From NCBI RefSeq assembly GCF_040412425.1, contig NC_089763.1, forward strand, positions 53,426,087 to 53,490,086: a stretch of 64,000 nt of DNA, given 5' to 3'. Positions 57,001-64,000 of the stretch are shown here, piece after piece (within the stretch, counting starts at the first letter, position 1; the number at the start of each line of letters is the position of its first letter). The stretch comes from Macrobrachium rosenbergii (Eukaryota > Arthropoda > Malacostraca > Decapoda > Palaemonidae). A program made the position numbers and the translations under genes. Under the pieces are notes generated by a model. It saw only the letters and a list, made by a program, of their open reading frames with translations, was not told the origin of the DNA and ran no database searches.

Positions 57001-60000
57001 GTTCAGAGACTCGATAAGTATCATTTTGTCCAGGCATCAACAGTTACCGTCTTCTTCTGAGCCTAGGACTTCTTGGCTAAGGAGTTGAGGGGCTGGCAGA
57101 CTCAAAGAGTCGAGTTGAGATGACTAGACTGAGATTCTTGGCCATTGTCAAGGACAAGTCAGTGCCCTGATGGGAACCTTGATTGCAGGGTATCTAGCTG
57201 GAAATCTCTGAAGAAAGGCAGAACCAAGTAAAGGAGGTTCGTTCCCAGGGTCAGGCAGCCTCGGGACTTCGCGGCGGTCCGCCAGGGTGGCAAAAACTGC
57301 GGTCGCGGGCCTCCGGAGCGAAAGAATTCATATTCTGTCGAGGCAGGGGGTGGAAAGCGGTGTCTCGACCTGGTGCTCCTTCGAAGAAAGAATTCATCGG
57401 AGTCGAGCGCTCTCGGAAGCCGGGACGCGGCGGTCCTGACGCTCTCGGCCTCGGGAAACTGCAGGGTTGCGAGTGATGAAAGGTTATTCATTGGGGGGCA
57501 GCGGTCTGTCCGGGATCCTTGTGCCGGTCGTCGGCGAAGTTCGAGAACAAGAGAGGCGTCGTCGCGAAGAGAGACCCTTGCTGTTCCGATCGTGAAACTC
57601 CTGTACCTCCTCCCCTTGGAGAGACCTCGACGAATCCCATGAAACCCTCCTCATTTACCTGGTTATAATACGAGAGAATCGGGGGACGATACCCAAAACT
57701 ACGCCAGGCTTGGCCGAACTCCGAAAGAAAATTTGCGTCGAGCTCTCTGTCGATATCTCGCTTCGGAACCAGCGAGGAGAAGAAAACAGGTAAGGAAAAG
57801 TATCTACCTGTCCTGCCAGTATGATGGCAGAGGCAGACCATGGCGATAATCCCAACGAAGGAGATTACTGCCACCGCGGGAAGAAGAGCGCACTTGTGCG
57901 TGGCAAGCGTTTTCCTGGGAAGAGCTAAAAGATTCCTCGAGCATGGCCGGGGCGAATCGGAAAAACCGAGTAGGGCCGAGCCAAGCGATCAACGACGATC
58001 CAGCTTGTTGGTATCTGCGGCGGACTGGGAAGCGGGGCGAGCAGGCCAGTCTGGCAAGCCAGTGTCGAAGTCGGCGAGCCGGTCTGGCAAGCAGTCCAGT
58101 CTCGTAAGATGCGACCGGGACGAGCTGAGCCAATTGCGAACTCAATCATAACTGGGCAGGCCGGACTCGTCTGCTGTGAACAGTGCTAGTTTCCCGAACT
58201 CTAAACTCCTTCGAAGGCGAGGCCTCGAGAAAGAAGGTTCAAAGAGATTCTGTGTTTGCTATCTTGCATGCGCAGACCACAAGTTGGACACAGAGCGAAG
58301 CCGGCCGAGCAACGAAGCAGCTGGTGAACGTGTCGAGACACCTGGCGTCGCGGCACCCAGACCTGGGTGTCGGCAATGGGCACCTGGAGTGTCGGCAACC
58401 AGACAGCTGGGTGTCTCAGCACTTTCGTCCTGTGCCTCTCATGAGACAGGCGCTCGTGATTCGCCAGAATTCAGGCTACCCACGGACTTCTGAAAATCGG
58501 GAGGCGGCTGCTGTTTCCTAATAGATCGAAAGAGCCAAGCGCAGAACCAGTCTTAGGCGCCAGGCTTAAGACGCTGCGAACGTGGCCTCAAAGGGGCCGT
58601 GCTCTCGCGGCCCCCGGCGCAGTCCCACAGGAGAATGCGAATCGATCCTTGAGAGAACTGTCCCGGAAGAAGTCAGTCATAGAAGTCCGCCTTGCAGGAC
58701 TCCCAGGTGATCTCTTTCCTGCTTCTTCTGGTGTTCGAACCGAGAGGATCGAGACGCAGGCTGGGAGGCTCCCGACTGAGCACTGGCAAGCACTCGGGAG
58801 CACTTGCGGTGCTGGCAGGAGAAGAGGAGCAAGTTATCTCTGGAGTGCCTCGGCCGTTTCTCGCACTGCTCGAACTGGTCCCGGAAAATCTCTCAAAACC
58901 AGATTGAGATCTTTCGGTATTCAAAGAATCTCGAACTTGCTCGAGCGGCTCACGAACAAAGCGCCCGAAGCAGCCATCTTAGAGCGGAACCTCTAAGACT
59001 GAGAGCAGGATAAGTAACTGAGGTCTCTTGGCGCCCGCGTTCCAGCTTACAAAACCCAGGAGCTATGCAGATCGGTTTCCTAAACCGAAGGTCAGGGAAA
59101 GAGCAACGAGAGACCCACTGCCTGCCGGAAGGAGGCGGTCCTAAACGTCCAGGCATCCAAGGGAAGAAGCAGCATTCCTTTCCTTTGGCGATGGAGGTCT
59201 GTCGGTCAAGGACCCCCTTGGACCTTGGGAGAGGAAGGGAAGACACAGCAGAAGACGAAATCGAAGATAAGATGAAGAAGACGGCGGCTACTTCCACAGG
59301 GCGGCTTCCTTCACCTCCACTCCGACATCTTCTACAGGATGGTGGACACGAAACATCGTAACCTCCAGGAGTAGTCGGCGAACACAGCGGGCGCAGCCAG
59401 GACACCACCACCAGGAGAAGCATGATCAAGGACAGCCCGATGCAGGAGCTACGGCGGCAATTCAGGCAGGAGCTACTGCAACGGCCAGGAACATCACCTC
59501 CAACAAGAGTTGACACCACCATCTTCACGCCGACATCTGCAGGATGGCGGACATAAAGTAACCTCTGGGACAGCTGGCGAGAGCATACTTGAGGCGGCTT
59601 CAAACACACGACCGCCAAGCGGCGGAATGATCAGGACAGCGATGCAGGAGCTACGGCAAGGTTCGGAGAGCAGGAGCTGTGCAGCGGCCGAAACGTCACT
59701 TCCACAGGCGACTTCCTTCCCTTTCAGCCAGCATCTTCTACAGGATGGCGAGACATCGTAACCTCCAGGGCAGCTGGCAGGAACCTGCAGGCGGCGGGCA
59801 CGATCACTAGGAGAAGAAGCAGGCACGATCAGGACATCCGATGCAGGAGCTACGTTAGCGATTCGGAAGGCAGGAGCTACTGCAACGGACGAATGTCATT
59901 TGAAAGTCACTAGCGGCGACAGGGTAGTAAGAGTGGCTGCAGCAGGAGACCAGGAGAGCAGCCCACAGACTGTTGTCGAGTTGACAGAGAGCATAACACG

Positions 60001-60460
60001 AGAACAGCAGGAGCAGATGGACCACAGATACGCGGAAGCATTGCAACAGCATACATGAAAACCAATGACAGCGTCGATCTACATCGGCGGGAACAGAGAC
60101 AGGCGATCCCCAGCATTGGAAATATGTCATCTAATCAGGTATTGTGGTCGATCCACGAAGCAACACTGAATGGTCATCGGGACTGCTTCGTGCAGATATT
60201 CTTGATATCTCCGGCCAACTTCTGCTGTGTCTGCGATACTCACTGTCAACCTGAAGAAAAACAAAGATGATTAGTAAGAGGGGCTCCTTCCACGGCTACA
60301 AGAGAACAGCCCTACGCAGCGGTGGAGTACTCTGGGGCGAGGAGTGGCTCGGCGCTCCCCACGGTCTTCACCCAGACGGCAGAAGAAGGCGGAAGGAGAA
60401 ATCTTCAAGGAGAGGAAGAACCTGCAGGAAGAGAAAAAAGGACAGAGGAGGCCACCAAGG
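57000..60460 (-). pseudogene. DIRS H gag-like region (degenerate)
   Basis: Long but scrambled. Minus-strand frames such as 59618-58950 keep Ser/Pro-rich and hydrophobic stretches matching the C gag only in outline. GC-rich compared with surrounding spacer. Confidence 0.5.
59291..59895 (-). repeat. ~200 bp tandem triplication in DIRS H gag
   Basis: GATGCAGGAGCTACG occurs at 59439, 59641 and 59840 with matching context on both sides (CATCTTCTACAGGATGG, AACCTCCAGG). Copy G has the unit once (41166). Confidence 0.8.
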
Positions 60461-60966
60461 CGCCGTGGAAGCGAACTTATCGACGGCGCGTAACCTCCCA
60501 CTCGGCCGCAAATCTCCTAGCGCGGGCGGCGGTAACACTCAGTGGTGTGAAGTGGAAGAAATTAGTGATGCCCCTTACACACGGAGCGGAGAAGCAGAGG
60601 AGACTAATTCTTGCGTCCCGATGGATGTGAGAGTGAAGATATTGCGTCCCAAACTATATCTCGGAAGTACAGGGGCGCCTTCAGTATTTGCACGTGAGGC
60701 CGCTGGAAAGCTTGTACCACTTGGTTACACTACTCCGGTTGTGCCCTTGGTCGTCAAACCCAAGACACAGGCAGAGAGCAGCGGCTTCGCGCAAGGTTAT
60801 CACAAATCGTGAGTTTGTGTTAACAAATATCAAACACACGTATATATAAACAAAAATACAGAAAGATCCCTGCCGAGGATAATAAGAGCTTAACGACAGT
60901 CGGGCGAGAGAAGCGAAAACCGTCAGCAACGCATGGCGGCCAAAGCAAACTGGAATGTTTACATCC

Positions 60967-61114
60967 CAAACCATGCAGGCGCAGCCGATGAAGCAGGAGC
61001 AACCAGGGGCCAGCAGTGGGCGCAACCCGGGCAGCCTACGCGGTGCTCGGGCCAGCAGTTACTGGGACGGAGCATCCGCACAGCAAAGGAACATACAGGC
61101 GGGGGCCAGGAATG
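60967..61114 (-). repeat. C-type gag fragment fused to truncated ITR of DIRS H
   Basis: CAAACCATGCAGGCGCAGCC to GGCCAGGAATG matches copy C 33195-33328 in the same orientation with small indels. It joins the H ITR at a CC shared by both (60965-60966). Confidence 0.75.
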
Positions 61115-61240
61115 CAGGCAGAAGGCGAATAAATGAATAGTGGGAGCCATTCCAAAGACACTTTTCATTCATTACTAATACTACTGATTCTAAGCCTTAA
61201 CACACATGCTAGCTTTTGGTTCACCAATCAGCAGTTGCCG

Positions 61241-61600
61241 GTTTTCTGTGCTTAGCGAGAGACTGGCAATTGATGTTTTCCAGAGTTATTTTACTTGCTG
61301 AACAAGAATTTAAAGTAATTACCTCTTACCAGAACATAAAAGCCTGCAGGAATCTTTAAAAATACAGATAAGGCGCGCAGCGCTGTTCTGCTACGGCGAC
61401 CTATAGAGGCCACCCAAGTTGAAAGCGGAAATGGTAATGTTTTGTTTCCCATTTACGAAAGCTTCGAATAGTGTGCAGTGGAGTTAGACTATGGCAACAG
61501 ATGTTTTTCTATGTTATTTTACTTGCTTTACAAGAGTTTAAAGTAATATTTTACTGGTCGGCTGCTGCTAAACTGTAATTTAACCTTGAGCTGTGTGCAA
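61241..61600. repeat. Unclassified repeat X, copies 2 and 3
   Basis: Two direct copies: CTTGCTGAACAAGAATTTAA at about 61290 and TTGCTTTACAAGAGTTTAAA at 61520, each preceded by TGGCAA--GATGTTTT. Confidence 0.6.
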
Positions 61601-61739
61601 CCCACTGGTACAGACATGCAGTTTTCAAGGGTCAATTATTAGTTACAGCCAACCGACAAAATATTAGGTAATTCTATACATTAGCTCCGTGCCTGTTTTT
61701 ACCTTTTCAACCGGTTTTTTCTACACTTTTAGGGGTTCT

Positions 61740-62060
61740 GATACTGGCGGTGCATCTGTTTGTTGTTGGCCAAATGCAATGTCCCTTCACTGTGTTTAGT
61801 ACCGGCCCTGGGAGGGGGGGTTGGGTACCCATACGTTAACAAGTTATTGCACTTGCCGGACGGATATGAACCGTTCGAAACAGATGTACCCGTGCTCTGT
61901 CTTGTGAAGATCGCGTATGGAAACCCCTTGTTGGATGGACTTTGGGGGTTAGTTACAGGTTAATTAAACTCGAGCGCCAAAAACCAAAGGTAAATATATA
62001 ATTAGCAACCAAAAAAACTGTACAAAAAATCAAGTTATAGATACCCTATAGTTCTACCAA
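61740..62060. other. Unclassified spacer
   Basis: A 67-residue frame at 61760-61963 shows no recognisable domain. Nothing else supported. Confidence 0.3.
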
Positions 62061-62150
62061 ATATTTTAAATTCTTATTCAGCAGGTAAAATAACATAGGA
62101 AAACATCAATTGCCATAGGCTAGCTCACTGTGGACAGCCGGCTTAAAATT
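62060..62150. repeat. Unclassified repeat X, inverted copy 4
   Basis: Reverse complement of 53932-54010: GCTAGCTCACTGTGGACAGC here and its complement at 53935. Together with copy 1 it brackets DIRS H. Confidence 0.65.
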
Positions 62151-63349
62151 ACCGAGCTTGCTGACATTCAGTAAAGTGTTGAGCATATATCTTCCATAAG
62201 TTTTATTACTATTTTCCCTAAACTCAAGCACCCAATCAGTTTTGAAAACCCATTGTAGCCTAACCCCAACAACATTGTTACATAAACAACCAAATAAATC
62301 AATGGTAAAAAGCTTGATTTACTTATATCATCATCATTTATGTAATAATTTCACACCCTCTGCACATAAAAATGGAACAGTCAAGTATTTTTATATAATA
62401 TTTTCACGTCAATATCAGAATTTTCACGACAATATGGACAGGTCATTTTTCTCAACACACCTTCAATATAATCACATTTCATAATGTAGTACTTCCCACT
62501 GGTTGCGTCAACAGGCTCTCCACTGAATACGATTTACGTTCTAAAGAAGGTTTTATGGATGGACTTTCAGTGAGGATTTTCTTTTCAGTTTCAAGTTTTT
62601 GCTTGAATGCTTCATTCACCTCCTAAATGTGTATCTTTTCTGTTGTTTCACTTGTTTCCCTGGCCTAGGCATCTTGGAACAACCGTATTACTTGGAAAAA
62701 CGAAGGAATTATAATAAAATCCTTGAATTCAGTCATTAATGGTACTTCGGACTAAATGTATACGAACTCTCACGGAGACATTGAGACGACGTGCGATACA
62801 AAGTAGTTGCTTGGCAACTACCCGCCTTTGGTATGAAAAATATTGAAATGACTCGAGGACAAACGTTTATCTATCCGAGAAACGTAAACATCGCAAGAAA
62901 CCACGAAAAAATGAGAAAATCCGAAAGTAATAAAGAAATTGCGATCTGTAATGTTTTGACAGAAGTCAAGAACGACCACGTGGCATTTAAATGGAGGGTG
63001 GTATTTAAACATGAGCGCGCGCAAACGCGCTAAAACCCACCGAAACTGAAAGTACAATGTCTATAGTAACCATGGGTTGCTTATCTAGATTTCGGTTCAC
63101 AACCATTTTTACCTAAAATATAGGGTTTAGGGTCCGTTAACGGGAATGATGGGTCTAACTAATTATATAGCACAGAAATCTATACTGTCAACAATTGCAA
63201 TTGATTACACAAATACTAATATATGAAAATTGTCATAGGTGTACATATAAGGTGCACATGATAAAATCTGTAAAATTTTCAAATTTTAAATATAAAAATT
63301 AAAAATTTTCAAAGGAAATCGGGCTTGGGAAATTTAAATTTCCAAGCTA
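62151..63349. other. Unclassified spacer, possibly degenerate DNA-transposon coding
   Basis: Minus-strand frames at 62690-62480 give a basic stretch then NEAFKQKLETEKKILTESPS, which I could not place; a transposase N-terminus is one possibility. 63025-63032 contains an alternating GCGCGC run. No host gene seen. Confidence 0.25.
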
Positions 63350-63406
63350 CCCCGGGGCCCCCCCGGTGGGTTGGGAGCCCTAGGCAATCGGCTAGTCCGC
63401 CTATAG

Positions 63407-63421
63407 CTAGAAACGGCACTG
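63407..63421 (-). repeat. hAT-like terminal end, opposite orientation to 52840
   Basis: Reads as CAGTGCCGTTTCTAG on the minus strand, like CAGGGCCGTATCTAG at 52840, and is followed inward by a G/C-rich CCTAGG segment as there. The 8 bp flanks of the two ends do not match. Confidence 0.5.
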
Positions 63422-64000
63422 GTGCCAATTAAGCATTAGCTCCCCGTCAGCAGTTTTCTTAACAGAATGGATACGAAGACATATATCGTTATAAGAAAAA
63501 TGTATAGCTGAATGGTTTTAAAACAAGCAACGGTAGCAACTAGAAACGTTAGCAGCTAAAATGGAAGCAAAATTCATGTTTCTGGCAGCTTGCTAATGCG
63601 TAGAATCATGACACAAATTAAACTTAACAGATCCTGCTTGCATGCTTCCTCAGACAATGAGATGAGAAATCAAAGAAACTAAAGAAGAGGTGTGTGTGTG
63701 TGGGTGGGTGTTCATTTGGGTATGCAATCTGGCGTACTTTCCGTATAGAATAGCTGACTTCCTTTGCGATGAATACATTATGTGCATGGCCCTGTGTTAA
63801 CATTATTCTGCTGCAGAGTGCAGGCATTGGGAATGTCTTTCATAATCTCCGAACGCCTGAATAACTTGTAAATTGAATTTACTTTTACTTTTTATCAAAC
63901 TTAAGTTTGATAAAAAAAAGGCAATATTAAGGAGAGCGAAATATATTTGAAACCTTTTGAATAAATACAGGAAGACGAAGATGAATTAACATAGCATTGT
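63422..64000. other. Flank with short GT repeat
   Basis: AT-rich sequence. A GTGTGTGTGTGT-GGGTGGGTG stretch lies at 63690-63710. No gene seen. Confidence 0.5.

Larger units (their letters stand above)
54225..60966 (-). mobile_element. DIRS-type retrotransposon copy H (RT palm deleted, recombinase kept)
   Basis: Minus strand, 6.7 kb. 3' side: ITR (54232-54345) and ICR (about 54360-54490), then recombinase (55753-54953), RNase H (about 56720-56340), palm-less RT, gag with a 200 bp tandem triplication, leader and inner part of the 5' ITR. The outer 5' ITR is lost at 60966 and replaced by a gag fragment of C type. Same subfamily as F and G. Confidence 0.75.

Noticed and set aside
52840..63421. 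A single intact 10.6 kb hAT insertion
   Set aside because: Ends are similar but the 8 bp flanks do not match and the N-terminal half of the transposase was not found, so I list two remnants.
1..64000. CRISPR arrays, bacterial operons, rRNA genes, integrated viral genes
   Set aside because: No such pattern seen. Short tandem repeats here lack spacer structure, and all reverse-transcriptase sequences fit DIRS retrotransposons, not viruses.

Overview
This is a gene-poor, repeat-dense animal nuclear window. The only host gene I can support is the 3' part of an intron-containing membrane transporter gene of the MFSD3 type (major facilitator superfamily, related to the SLC33/acetyl-CoA transporter branch), on the + strand. 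Three coding exons (1954-2087, 24249-24397, 26895-27797) join in phase through GT-AG introns; the first exon or exons lie left of the window. The repeat content (many DIRS-type tyrosine-recombinase retrotransposons, a tRNA-headed SINE, an APE-type non-LTR element, Tc1/mariner, piggyBac and hAT relics) suggests an arthropod, most likely a decapod crustacean. That placement is inference from general knowledge of these repeats, not from a search.

Layout. 1-1953: upstream flank or intron with one ~265 bp TA-flanked MITE. 2088-24248: a 22 kb intron packed with transposons: a DIRS element with both inverted terminal repeats (A, 2147-8300), a tiny MITE relic, an internally deleted piggyBac (8606-9845), a DIRS gag fragment (B), a minus-strand non-LTR element (about 11800-16960) whose ORF1 is split by a second MITE and by a complete DD37E mariner, a third MITE, and a second DIRS copy (F, about 16965-23455) that itself carries a SINE with 13 bp target duplications. 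24398-26894 is a short intron with small tandem duplications. 27798 onward is 3' flank.

28615-64000 has no host gene that I can see. It holds DIRS copies C (28615-34575, minus, with a non-LTR 3' end inserted in gag and an inverted 5' end fused to its truncated RNase H), D (34590-35700, gag start only), G (37540-42440, minus), E (45000-51840, plus, the best structured copy) and H (54225-61114, minus). Between them are an old duplicated AT-rich stretch (35.7-37.5 kb), a tandem array of ~340 bp units each with a tRNA-like B-box (42.5-43.8 kb) and hAT remnants around H.

The most notable pattern is that DIRS copies F, G and H share the same ~650 bp loss of the reverse-transcriptase palm while keeping ITRs, and F and H keep the recombinase region. 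This points to a non-autonomous DIRS lineage that amplified after the deletion. Every transposon protein here carries stops, frameshifts or catalytic changes, so the window looks like a graveyard rather than a set of active elements.
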